DNA of 12,884 bases from CAYLLN01 sp036496265 (lineage in GTDB: Bacteria > Planctomycetota > Planctomycetia > Pirellulales > Pirellulaceae), in NCBI GenBank assembly GCA_036496265.1, contig DASXLL010000242.1, forward strand, positions 1 to 12,884, given 5' to 3'. Under the pieces are notes generated by a model, which was not told where the DNA came from, ran no database searches, and worked only from the letters and a program-made list of their open reading frames with translations. Position numbers and translations under genes: made by a program. This document shows positions 1-6,629 of the stretch, in pieces (position 1 is the stretch's first letter; each line of letters begins with the position of its first letter).

Positions 1-1868
1 TCAAGACCGGTCGCCGGACCCTCGGCGCTGGCCAGCGGCAAAGCGTCGGGCGGAATCGTCACGTCGCCGTCGATTTTCGTGCGATACGCTTTGCCCGGCA
101 GCTTGAGCAGGGTGTCCATCTCCGGCCAATAGTGGTCGGCCACGTCGCGCGGCAGGCAGTTTCGCAAGATGCAGACATACGCCGCCTTGCCGACGACTTC
201 GCCCATCATGCCGCAGGTCTTCATCACGCGAGTCGTACCAAGCGCCTCATGCGTGACGCTGATGCAGCGGCCGGCCATGAATAGATTGTCGAGATTCCGC
301 GAGTAGAAGCAGCGATAGGGAACGGGGTAGCCGAAGTTGCGGTCGATTCGCTGGTCGTGCTCGGCGATCGAAATGAACGGGTTGTCGGGAAATTTTTCGG
401 CGAATTGCTTCTTGGGATAGTGCAGATCGATGCTCCAGGTGCTCGGCACGCAACCGTCGGGGAAGTCGCGCTTATTGACGATGTCGTCCTGCGTGAGAAT
501 CACATCACCGAGAAGCCGCCGCGATTCGCGCGGGCCGCCGATGTAGGCCACCCAGGTCAAAAACGCCGTGCGGTGCTTCTGGGCGCCGTCGCCATTTTTC
601 ATCGCATTGAACGCGCCGAAAACAGCTCGCAAATTCCAGTCGCGAATGCCCTCCGCGTCGCCAAGGGCATCTTTATTAAAGCCGCTTTCCCAGAACCACT
701 GGCCGTGGTGGTCCTGTGGATAGGGAAAATCCTTCATGGCAAGTTCGAGAGCCCAGGGCGTCTTGGGATAGCTAACCGGCGATTGGCCTTCGTCCCAGGT
801 CCACATGTTGCTCATACCCATGCGGCCGGTTTCGGACATATCCCAATCCGCGCCGGCCAGGGCGCCAATCGTGCCGTGACCAGTTCCATCGACGAACAGC
901 CGGCCGACGAATTTTTTGTGCTCGCTGGTCCGTGTATCGAAGGCATAAACAGCGGTCAGCTTCTTACCGGTCCTATCGACCTTGTAAGCGTGGTGATTCA
1001 AAAACAAATCGATGTTTTTCTCGGCCCGAACGATCGCTTCCTTCTTAGCGTCTTCGAATTCCTCATAAGTTCCGGGCGACTTCTTGGCGTGATCGCAAAA
1101 CTCCTCGACGATCTCACCAATGCGCGGAAATTTGCCGCGGCGAATCAGACCCATCGACCAAACGCGGACTTCGCTCGAACCGTTGCCGCCGAGGACGGGC
1201 CGATCTTGAATCAACGCGACTTTGCAGCCCATGCGCGCGGCTGAAAGAGCCGATCCAATGCCCGCGTAACCGCCGCCGATCACGACCAGATCGTAATCAT
1301 CCTTCAGCGTCGGCGCATCGCCTAAATTAAGCAGCTTTCGCCGCCAGTCGGCGAGCGCCTTGCTCTCGTCGGGTGGCGGCTGCGAATCTTTGCTGAAATA
1401 AATCGCGTCGCAGCGGCCGTCGAAGCCGGTCAGATCGTGGATCGCGAGTTGTGCGTCACGGTTGGTGATCTCAACAGTTCCGCCGGACTGCCAGGACCAT
1501 TCGGCTCCCTGCGTGCCGAATGTTTCACTCAGCGGATTACCATTGACAGAAAGCTGAAACCGTCCCGGCTGTCCCGACGCTTTCCACCGTGCGACCCAAT
1601 CTTTCGTCCGCACGAAAACGAAGTATTTTCCTGTTTCGGGAAAAGTCACGCTCGTCGTCGCGTCGTCCACTGGCTGGCCCAGGCCATGAGCGAGCAGATA
1701 CGGCGAGCCCATCGTTTCGATGAACTGCGTATCGAGCGACCAGCCGCCGTGCTTTTCGAAGCTTTCGGCTTCGACCAAGAGCGCTGCCGGTTCAGCAGCC
1801 GTGCAATAAACGGCGGTGAAAACGGATAAGACACCGCAGATTAAGTAACGAACGGTTTCGCCGGACAT
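1..1868 (-). CDS. Exported FAD-dependent oxidoreductase with N-terminal beta-sandwich-like domain (3' end outside window)
   Basis: The frame is open from an ATG at 1868-1866 to the left edge, giving 622 residues without a stop. Residues 1-25 look like a signal peptide (hydrophobic LICGVLSVFTAVYCTAA). Residues 30-165 begin AALLVEAESFEKHGGW and resemble the carbohydrate-binding-like domains often placed before such enzymes. The flavin-binding domain follows: DYDLVVIGGGYAGIGSA from residue 191 holds the GxGxxG Rossmann motif (G198-G203), GGNGSSEVRVWSMG lies near 227-240, VDGTGHGTIGALAGADW begins at 326, and MAGRCISVTHEALGTTR near 531 is the typical second FAD contact of the FAD_oxidored (PF12831) family. 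The substrate cannot be read from the sequence; planctomycete relatives are often labelled 'FAD-dependent oxidoreductase' or 'xanthan lyase', and the latter name should not be taken as function. It probably acts outside the cytoplasm. The gene stands about 300 bases beyond the DUF4142 gene and is probably transcribed separately. Confidence 0.93.
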   Translation of the reverse strand, partial: MSGETVRYLICGVLSVFTAVYCTAAEPAALLVEAESFEKHGGWSLDTQFIETMGSPYLLAHGLGQPVDDATTSVTFPETGKYFVFVRTKDWVARWKASGQPGRFQLSVNGNPLSETFGTQGAEWSWQSGGTVEITNRDAQLAIHDLTGFDGRCDAIYFSKDSQPPPDESKALADWRRKLLNLGDAPTLKDDYDLVVIGGGYAGIGSALSAARMGCKVALIQDRPVLGGNGSSEVRVWSMGLIRRGKFPRIGEIVEEFCDHAKKSPGTYEEFEDAKKEAIVRAEKNIDLFLNHHAYKVDRTGKKLTAVYAFDTRTSEHKKFVGRLFVDGTGHGTIGALAGADWDMSETGRMGMSNMWTWDEGQSPVSYPKTPWALELAMKDFPYPQDHHGQWFWESGFNKDALGDAEGIRDWNLRAVFGAFNAMKNGDGAQKHRTAFLTWVAYIGGPRESRRLLGDVILTQDDIVNKRDFPDGCVPSTWSIDLHYPKKQFAEKFPDNPFISIAEHDQRIDRNFGYPVPYRCFYSRNLDNLFMAGRCISVTHEALGTTRVMKTCGMMGEVVGKAAYVCILRNCLPRDVADHYWPEMDTLLKLPGKAYRTKIDGDVTIPPDALPLASAEGPATGL

Positions 1869-1943
1869 GGAATGGCCTCATTATGCTTTCCGGCTAGTTT
1901 CCGTGGAATTCAAAGCGCTGTCAAACCTGCGACGGCGAGCGGC

Positions 1944-2040
1944 GGACGTCAGTAGTGGGTCAACTTGGTTGATCCGGGCTCCTCACGCGGAGCGTGAGGG
2001 CTACGAAGGCTGCAAACTGACCCATTACCCGGACGTCAGT
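1944..2040. repeat. MITE-like palindromic element between 10-base direct repeats
   Basis: GGACGTCAGT occurs at 1944-1953 and again at 2031-2040. The 77 bases between have degenerate inverted ends: TAGTGGGTCAACTTG (1953-1967) against the complement of 2013-2027, TAATGGGTCAGTTTG, 12 of 15 matching. The centre is a hairpin CCTCACGC-gga-GCGTGAGG (1981-1999). The layout suggests a small non-autonomous insertion with a target duplication. No transposase is present, so this is inference. Confidence 0.55.
1976..2004. repeat. TCACGC-GGA-GCGTGA hairpin repeat, copy 1
   Basis: This 29-base unit matches 5480-5508 at 27 of 29 positions. The stem is CCTCACGC / GCGTGAGG with a GGA loop, flanked by GGGCT and GGCTAC. 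The two differing bases pair with each other (C1982-G1998 here, A5486-T5502 in copy 2). Confidence 0.75.
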
Positions 2041-2043
2041 CCC

Positions 2044-2064
2044 CCGGTAGGCCTGCGCTACCGG
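2044..2064. repeat. CCGGTAG / CTACCGG hairpin
   Basis: There is a 7-bp perfect inverted repeat, CCGGTAG (2044-2050) and CTACCGG (2058-2064), with a 7-base loop. It directly follows the MITE-like element and resembles short palindromes scattered in planctomycete gaps. No function can be read from it. Confidence 0.5.
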
Positions 2065-2108
2065 CGAGGCTTACACCTCCCGCTCGCCATCGAAGACAAG
2101 AAACGCCG

Positions 2109-2140
2109 CCGGCCGGGGAATTTCGGCTTTCCCCGGCCGG
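2109..2140 (-). terminator. Probable intrinsic terminator of the DUF4142 gene
   Basis: CCGGCCGGGGAA (2109-2120) and TTCCCCGGCCGG (2129-2140) form a perfect 12-bp stem with an 8-base loop, 35 bases beyond the stop of the leftward DUF4142 gene. Read leftward, the stem is followed by GGCGGCGTTTCTTGTCTTC, which is T-rich but not a clean T-run. It could instead be one more palindromic repeat of this genome. Confidence 0.6.
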
Positions 2141-2174
2141 ACGCAAATGCATATCCGTAATTCTACTTAACCGC

Positions 2175-2879
2175 TTACTTGCTACCTTCGGTCTGCCGCC
2201 GCGAGAGCCGTTCCGACGACTCTCCCTTCAGCTTGTGCTCGATTTGCAGAGCCGTCTGCAGATGGCTTTCGGCTGTCTGCAACTCCTTCTCGAGCTTCTG
2301 TCGCAGGTCGTTCGACGCATAGTTCCGCAGGACCTTCAGCTTGTCGATGACGGCGATGTGCTCGCCGATCTGCTGCCCCATGAAGCATTCGTCGAAGTCC
2401 TGCGTGGACTTTTTCGACAGCTCGCTCTTTACCGTCGTCAGGCACTGGTCGGCGATTTGCTGGTGAATGCTCAGCCAATCCAGGCGGCCGCCTTGGCCCT
2501 GGTGACCGGCTGTCTGGCCGCCCTGGTGGTGCTGCGAAGAACTGGCCAGCGACCCGGCGAGCTTCTGCATCTCTTCACAACCCGGTGAATGGTCTTTGAC
2601 CATCTTCTCGGCGAACTGCTTCACCTCCTGCGATTGGGCTTTCTGCTGACCGAGCTTCGCGATTTCGATCTCGTTTCGGCAGGCCCCATGCACCAAAGCC
2701 GCGATTTCCTGGTCGGCGTTACCGGCCTGACCTTGTGGGCCCGTTTGCGGCCGCTGCGCAAATTGGCCTCCCTGGCCGACAGGTTGTCCCGGCTGATTTT
2801 GTTGCGTGCCTGCGTTTTGTCCGAGACAAACGCCGCAAACGGCAAAAGCCACTACGAGTCCGACGAACAGCTTGCACAT
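2175..2879 (-). CDS. DUF4142 domain protein, exported
   Basis: This 234-residue protein has a signal peptide (residues 1-20, KLFVGLVVAFAVCGVCLG). A Gln/Gly/Pro-rich low-complexity stretch follows (21-54). Residues 56-218 match the DUF4142 (PF13628) pattern of a helical, ferritin-like bundle: NEIEIAKLGQQKAQSQEVKQ (69-88), the conserved KDHS (D97, H98), DECFMGQQIGEHIAVIDKL (163-181, H174) and AESHLQTALQIEHKL near the end (H206). A second Gln/His/Gly-rich insert (115-131) splits the domain between its helices and is unusual. The start at 2879 is supported by AGGAG at 2891-2887, seven bases upstream. The function of the family is unknown; proposals involve stress or envelope roles. A strong hairpin follows the stop, which suggests a single-gene transcript. 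Confidence 0.9.
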   Translation of the reverse strand: MCKLFVGLVVAFAVCGVCLGQNAGTQQNQPGQPVGQGGQFAQRPQTGPQGQAGNADQEIAALVHGACRNEIEIAKLGQQKAQSQEVKQFAEKMVKDHSPGCEEMQKLAGSLASSSQHHQGGQTAGHQGQGGRLDWLSIHQQIADQCLTTVKSELSKKSTQDFDECFMGQQIGEHIAVIDKLKVLRNYASNDLRQKLEKELQTAESHLQTALQIEHKLKGESSERLSRRQTEGSK

Positions 2880-3180
2880 TACGATGCTCCTGAAAAATGG
2901 ACGACCACGAACGCCGCGACTATTGCGTTCTCATGTAAAAAATTGATTTCCGCCCGCGCCGCCGAGCAGACAAAACTCTGCCGGCTGAGCCTTGCCAGAA
3001 ACGAGCATTCGCTGTGCCGGGCGCAGCGTTAAATCGGTTGTGCTGACAGGTTGGCTGCCAGTGACAGAGTGTCGGTGTGGCCATTCGTAGGTCTCGACCG
3101 CCGGGCGGGACCTGACGCGGCGCTAAACATGAAATCCGCCGCACGTCCCGCCGAGCCGGCGGGACCTACTTGGTCATTCG
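2880..3180. other. Gap with palindromic repeat, no gene
   Basis: No believable gene lies here. The half next to the DUF4142 start probably holds its promoter, though I see no clear consensus. The right half is taken up by a GTCCCGCC-type palindromic element (3079-3180). Confidence 0.75.
3079..3180. repeat. GTAGGTC...GACCTAC inverted element with GTCCCGCC palindrome
   Basis: The outer arms GTAGGTC (3087-3093) and GACCTAC (3163-3169) enclose a perfect inner hairpin GTCCCGCCG / CGGCGGGAC (3145-3153, 3157-3165; AGC loop) and a half-copy, CCGCCGGGCGGGACC. The 9-base near-repeats GGCCATTCG (3079-3087) and GGTCATTCG (3172-3180) bound it. The same palindrome family recurs at 9013-9035. The element ends exactly at the stop codon of the 89-residue gene and may serve as its terminator. 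Confidence 0.65.
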
Positions 3181-3450
3181 CTAGACGCGCTTGCGAGAGT
3201 GGATCTGCTTGATCGTGAGGTTGTTGGCCTTCATGAAATTGCGCAGCTCTTCGCGCGAGACGCCGGGCAGATTGGCCAGAAGCTGATCTTCGTTTTTGCC
3301 CTGGTCGCACCACATCATGATGTCGGTTTTTTTGGCCCGCAGCGTCGGCGAGAACGCGCTGCCCGGCCGGCCGGTTTGCTGCTCGAAGGATTTGACGTGG
3401 TCGGCTTGCTTTTGGAGGCGAGGATTGAGTTTGGGATCAGGTTTGGGCAT
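3181..3450 (-). CDS. Small conserved-looking hypothetical protein behind DUF1501
   Basis: This 89-residue protein is not from a family I recognise. It is basic and soluble, without a signal peptide or membrane segment. The N-terminal third is Lys/Pro-rich and probably flexible. The C-terminal half (residues 52-83, KNEDQLLANLPGVSREELR then NFMKANNLTIKQI) reads as two or three short amphipathic helices and could be a helix-turn-helix-like or other small helical fold; that is inference. It begins 22 bases after the DUF1501 stop on the same strand. No clear ribosome-binding site precedes its ATG, so translation may depend on the upstream gene. The conserved-looking LPGVSREEL segment and the tight spacing argue for a real gene. 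Confidence 0.7.
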   Translation of the reverse strand: MPKPDPKLNPRLQKQADHVKSFEQQTGRPGSAFSPTLRAKKTDIMMWCDQGKNEDQLLANLPGVSREELRNFMKANNLTIKQIHSRKRV

Positions 3451-3472
3451 GGCAATGTTGATGGCGAGAGGG

Positions 3473-4813
3473 TTAGACGAGTTCGGAAATTGGTTGCATC
3501 TCGACTAAGAACTGCGGCCGGCCGGCTGGATCGGTGAGCCGCGCGCGGGAAACATCGATGCCGAGGTTCTTATATAGCGTCGCAAAAATCTCTTGAAAAT
3601 GCACGGGCCGTTCGGTGGCTTCTTCGCCGAGACGGTTGGTCGCGCCAATCACCTGGCCGACTTTCATGCCGCCGCCGGCAAGCAGTGCGCAGCTCACTTT
3701 GGGCCAGTGATCGCGACCGGCGTTGTTGTTGATGCGCGGCGTGCGGCCAAATTCGCCCCAGACGATTACTGAGACGTCGTTGAGCATGCCGCGCTGCTCT
3801 AAATCTTCGATCAAAGCGCTCAAGCATTGGTCGAGCTTGCCGCCGTGGTCGCGGACGAGATCAAAGTTCTTGGAGTGGCTGTCCCAGCGGCCGTAGGACA
3901 ACGTGACTACGCGCACGCCGGCTTCGACCAATCGTCGCGCGAGCAACAGGTGCTCGTTCACGGTTGGCGCGCCGTCGAATTGATAGTTGTACGGCCGACC
4001 GTTGCCATAGCGTGCGCGGACTTTCGGGTCTTCCTTCGACAAATCGAGCGCGTCGGCCAGCTTGCTGCTCGTGAGCACGTCGAACGCGCCCTCCGTGAAG
4101 CGGTCGAGAGCCTGCATTTGGCCGGCGTTGGTTTCGCGCTTCAAGCGATCGACGCTAGAGAGCAGCTTACGGCGGTCTTGAAGCTGCTCGAGCGAGAGAC
4201 CGTGGAGCACCATGTTCTGGCGGCCTTCGCCATCGGGCTTGAACGGTGCGTATGCTGGGCCGAGGAATCCGGGCTTGCCCGAATCGGACCAGCGGATTTC
4301 TTTGGTCGGTTCGGCGAGGCCGACAAACGGCGGCACCGACGGCTCGATTGGACCCTTCAACTTGGTGACGACCGAACCGAAGCTCGGATGCCCGCCGAGC
4401 GATGCCAGATCCTTCACCGTCCAGCCCGTCATGCACTGAAACCCATCGTGCCGATCCGTCGCGCCGACCACCGAACGAATCACGGCGCAGCGATCCATGA
4501 TCGCGGCCAGTTTTGGAAACACTTCGCAGATTTGAAAGCCGGGAACTTTGGTCGCGATGGGCGCAAACTCGCCGCGAATTTCGTTCGGCGCATCCATCTT
4601 CAGATCGAACATGTCCTGATGCGGAGGCCCACCGCCGAGGAACACGTTGATCACCGCTTTTTGCCGCGACGATTTGCCCTGCGCGGCTTCCAGCCGGCCC
4701 ACATCGGCCAGCGATAATGCGCCCGCTCCGATTCCCAGCCCGCCAATTCGCAAAAAGCTCCGCCGGGAGATGCCGTCGCAGAATCGGCTGCCGGGGCCAT
4801 AAATCGTGAGCAT
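3473..4813 (-). CDS. DUF1501 domain protein, Tat-exported
   Basis: This 446-residue protein begins with a twin-arginine signal, SRRSFLRIGGLGIGAGALSL (residues 16-35, R17-R18), so it is predicted to be exported folded. The DUF1501 (PF07394) domain, related to the sulfatase/alkaline phosphatase fold, covers the rest. Visible motifs are VFLGGGPPHQDMFDLK (57-72), in place of the usual GG(P/M)SHxDxFDxK, then VVGATDRHDGFQCMTGW, and WGEFGRTPRINNNAGRDHWP (352-371), which carries the EFGRTP and GRDHW signatures. Planctomycetes encode dozens of DUF1501 proteins, usually beside a DUF1549/DUF1553 cytochrome-like partner. No such partner is present here, and the next gene is instead a small 89-residue protein. 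The activity is not established; a hydrolase acting on sulfated or phosphorylated polymers is the common guess. AAAGGA lies about eight bases upstream of the ATG. Confidence 0.93.
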   Translation of the reverse strand: MLTIYGPGSRFCDGISRRSFLRIGGLGIGAGALSLADVGRLEAAQGKSSRQKAVINVFLGGGPPHQDMFDLKMDAPNEIRGEFAPIATKVPGFQICEVFPKLAAIMDRCAVIRSVVGATDRHDGFQCMTGWTVKDLASLGGHPSFGSVVTKLKGPIEPSVPPFVGLAEPTKEIRWSDSGKPGFLGPAYAPFKPDGEGRQNMVLHGLSLEQLQDRRKLLSSVDRLKRETNAGQMQALDRFTEGAFDVLTSSKLADALDLSKEDPKVRARYGNGRPYNYQFDGAPTVNEHLLLARRLVEAGVRVVTLSYGRWDSHSKNFDLVRDHGGKLDQCLSALIEDLEQRGMLNDVSVIVWGEFGRTPRINNNAGRDHWPKVSCALLAGGGMKVGQVIGATNRLGEEATERPVHFQEIFATLYKNLGIDVSRARLTDPAGRPQFLVEMQPISELV

Positions 4814-4891
4814 GGGCCTAGTCCTTTATCTGGGGCGCCGCAGGTGGGAAATCGGCGGGCTCGAACAGCACTCTGGTGAGTATATCGGCAA

Positions 4892-4919
4892 TTTATGCTT
4901 CATTGCGCTAAAGCGTCAA
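4892..4919 (-). promoter_or_regulatory. Possible sigma-70-like promoter for the DUF1501 gene
   Basis: Read leftward, TTGACG (4919-4914) and CATAAA (4897-4892) are separated by 16 bases and lie about 80 bases upstream of the DUF1501 ATG. The -35 match is good and the -10 match is weak. Nothing else in the 125-base gap 4814-4938 stands out. Confidence 0.3.
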
Positions 4920-4938
4920 GAAAAGCAAGATTTCGGCG

Positions 4939-5364
4939 TCACGCTCGAGATTGATCGTTCGTGTGCTTTGTGAAAATCGCTCTTGCCCCTGCAATAAGCA
5001 TGAACAAGGAGCCAATCGCCACGCCAGTCAAGTAACCCCAAAGGCCACCCCAAAGCGAACATCCGACGATCGCTTCAATCAATTCATTATCAGACCGAAT
5101 GGAAGGTGGCGAGTCTGCGATGAACTGCATGGCAACAGCAAACAGCACAAAAAAGATCGCACCGGCGAGCATCGAAGCCAGCCGCGGTGCTCGATTGAAT
5201 AGAAACTGAGCGGTACTGACGAAGCCGATGAAAAAGAGAACGATTAATGCTGCTTCAGCCGGTAATTGCAGCCAGCGGAAGATTGCCGAAAGTATTCCGA
5301 CCGCCACTGTTACAACTAGCAGCGTTGCTAAACCGAATCGGCGTGGTACGGAATAAACTCGCAT
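4939..5364 (-). CDS. Four-helix membrane protein of unknown function
   Basis: This 141-residue protein is read from the ATG at 5364. It opens MRVYSVPRRFGLATLLVVTV; the arginine-rich lead followed at once by a hydrophobic helix is a pattern I know from many short planctomycete membrane proteins. Roughly four transmembrane segments can be seen: LATLLVVTVAVGILSAIF, AALIVLFFIGFVSTAQFLF, MLAGAIFFVLFAVAMQFIA, and LWGGLWGYLTGVAIGSLFML close to the end. A TTG eight codons upstream (5388) is also in frame, but it lacks a ribosome-binding site and would add residues before the typical MRVYSVPRRF opening. No enzymatic motif is present and the function is unknown. The gene stands alone between the DUF1080 and DUF1501 genes, with gaps of over 100 bases on both sides. 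Confidence 0.75.
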   Translation of the reverse strand: MRVYSVPRRFGLATLLVVTVAVGILSAIFRWLQLPAEAALIVLFFIGFVSTAQFLFNRAPRLASMLAGAIFFVLFAVAMQFIADSPPSIRSDNELIEAIVGCSLWGGLWGYLTGVAIGSLFMLIAGARAIFTKHTNDQSRA

Positions 5365-5479
5365 GTCTGGCGGCGTCGTTACGCGCAACAGTCATTGAAT
5401 TGCGCCCGCCTCCATTGTGATGGGCGCACGTATTCACGAGCAAGCAGATTTCCAACGACAACGCTAATACACAGCGCCC

Positions 5480-5508
5480 GGGCTCATCACGCGGAGCGTG
5501 ATGGCTAC
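5480..5508. repeat. TCACGC-GGA-GCGTGA hairpin repeat, copy 2
   Basis: The stem CATCACGC (5485-5492) and GCGTGATG (5496-5503) closes over a GGA loop, flanked by GGGCT and GGCTAC. It matches 1976-2004 with a paired C-G to A-T exchange. It sits just beyond the stop of the DUF1080 gene, where it could act as a terminator or RNA 3'-end structure. The inverted ends and direct repeats seen around copy 1 are not evident here. Confidence 0.75.
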
Positions 5509-5513
5509 TTTGG

Positions 5514-6629
5514 TTAGCCGCAGCGCCAGCGGTGGGCGAAGCGGTGGCGGGTGTAGGGCACGCAGTTGCCGGAGGAGACGCTGGCGGAGCGGTTGTCTTG
5601 CCAATTTTGGTCGCCTTCGCCGGGGACGAGCCAGATGTTGCGGTACATGACTGGGTTGCCGTGGTCTTGGAGCTGAATCGGCAGCGGCAGCGGCGCCTCT
5701 TGCTGGCCGCCGCCCGTTTTGGCGGTGATCTCGCGGTGCCAGTGGACGGGAATGCCGTTGTGGAGGAGGGTGATGCGAGCGTTGGCTGTTTTGGTTTTGC
5801 TGTCGGCGGCGAATGTCGGCGGAGTGAACCAGATGTCGTACGTCTGCCAGGTGAGCGGCGGGAAGGCCATGTTAAGATCGGGCGGCGTCTGGCGATAGAG
5901 CGAGCCGGCTTCGTTGAACGCGCCGTCGAGGCCGAACGAATCAAGAATCTGCACTTCATAACGACGCTGAATGTAAACGCCACTGTTGCCGCGTTGCTGC
6001 TCGCGGGCGGTGGGCATGAACGGGGTTTTGAACTCCACGTGCATGTGGAACGCATCGACCGGCATCTTCGTGAGCACGCCGGCCATGAGATTGCCATCGG
6101 GCGAAAGTTTTGGCGCGGGCTGCTGCACGAATTGATCGGTCGAGCTGCCGTTGAAGAGAACGACGGCGTTCGACGGCGGTGCGAGGCCCATGGTTGGGCT
6201 GCGGCGCTCCATCTTGGTGAGGCGGCCGAGCTCGCGGCTCTGGCTATCGACCGCGACGGCCTGTCCGCCGCCGCCGACAAAAATGGACTCGCCGTCACCG
6301 GCGAGGATCAGTCGATCGTTTTGGATGTCGCCGGATAGTTTTGATTTGTTGGTGCGGTCCCAGCCGTTGCCGGGTAAGCCGCCGCGATATTGCACCGCGT
6401 CGAATTTACCATCGCCGAGAGCGACGACTTGCACGCCGACGGGGCCGGCGTCCGCGCCGCTGGAAAGATAGCCGTAGTATTCGCCTTGGAGCAAGTAATC
6501 GACGCCGCCTTGGGCCGGGTCGGTGATTGCCGCCGGGCGGTTTTGCTGGCGGGCTTGGGCGCGGGCGAAGTTGGCGGAGGGCCAGACCAGGGCTGCCGTT
6601 AAGGCGGCGGCAATAAATAGGTCACGCAT
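5514..6629 (-). CDS. Secreted DUF1080 (3-keto-disaccharide hydrolase-like) protein
   Basis: This 371-residue protein has a signal peptide (residues 1-24, LFIAAALTAALVWPSANFARA). Residues 40-150 form a separate N-terminal region (GVDYLLQGEYYGYLSSG, then VGVQVVALGDGKFDAVQYRG) that I associate with planctomycete DUF1080 proteins but cannot name. The DUF1080 (PF06439) concanavalin-like beta-sandwich follows at about 154-336: AVVLFNGSSTDQF, then HMHVEFKTPFMP, the signature RGNSGVYIQRRYEVQILDSF (213-232), WQTYDIWFTPP, NGIPVHWH, and PIQLQDHGNPVMYRNIWLVP (317-336). Some family members hydrolyse 3-keto sugars; this protein's substrate is not shown. The last 35 residues lie beyond the domain and end in a Cys/Arg/His-rich tail. 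The ATG at 6629 has GGGA about ten bases upstream. The 340-base upstream gap holds several TATGCA palindromes. Confidence 0.92.
   Translation of the reverse strand: MRDLFIAAALTAALVWPSANFARAQARQQNRPAAITDPAQGGVDYLLQGEYYGYLSSGADAGPVGVQVVALGDGKFDAVQYRGGLPGNGWDRTNKSKLSGDIQNDRLILAGDGESIFVGGGGQAVAVDSQSRELGRLTKMERRSPTMGLAPPSNAVVLFNGSSTDQFVQQPAPKLSPDGNLMAGVLTKMPVDAFHMHVEFKTPFMPTAREQQRGNSGVYIQRRYEVQILDSFGLDGAFNEAGSLYRQTPPDLNMAFPPLTWQTYDIWFTPPTFAADSKTKTANARITLLHNGIPVHWHREITAKTGGGQQEAPLPLPIQLQDHGNPVMYRNIWLVPGEGDQNWQDNRSASVSSGNCVPYTRHRFAHRWRCG

Larger units (their letters stand above)
1869..2174. other. Gene-free gap rich in palindromes
   Basis: No credible gene lies between the oxidoreductase start and the DUF4142 stop. 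The gap holds a small palindromic element between direct repeats (1944-2040), a GGTAG hairpin (2044-2064) and a strong terminator-like stem (2109-2140). The open frame at 1867-2160 on the plus strand consists of these repeats and is not believed. Confidence 0.8.

Noticed and set aside
357..1244. 295-residue plus-strand frame
   Set aside because: It lies antisense to the FAD oxidoreductase, whose minus-strand reading has clear Rossmann motifs. High GC content produces the long shadow frame.
1867..2160. 97-residue plus-strand frame before the DUF4142 stop
   Set aside because: It consists of the palindromic repeats of the gap and has no domain or good ribosome-binding site.
3827..4717. 296-residue plus-strand frame
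   Set aside because: It is antisense to the DUF1501 gene, which has a Tat signal and family motifs. The shadow reading shows no domain.
5255..6298. 347-residue minus-strand frame overlapping the DUF1080 gene
   Set aside because: Its composition is dominated by Ser, Arg, Pro and Ala, as expected for an out-of-frame reading of a GC-rich gene. It also crosses a gap and runs into the four-helix membrane-protein gene.
5532..6338. 268-residue plus-strand frame
   Set aside because: It is antisense to the DUF1080 coding region and has no recognisable features.
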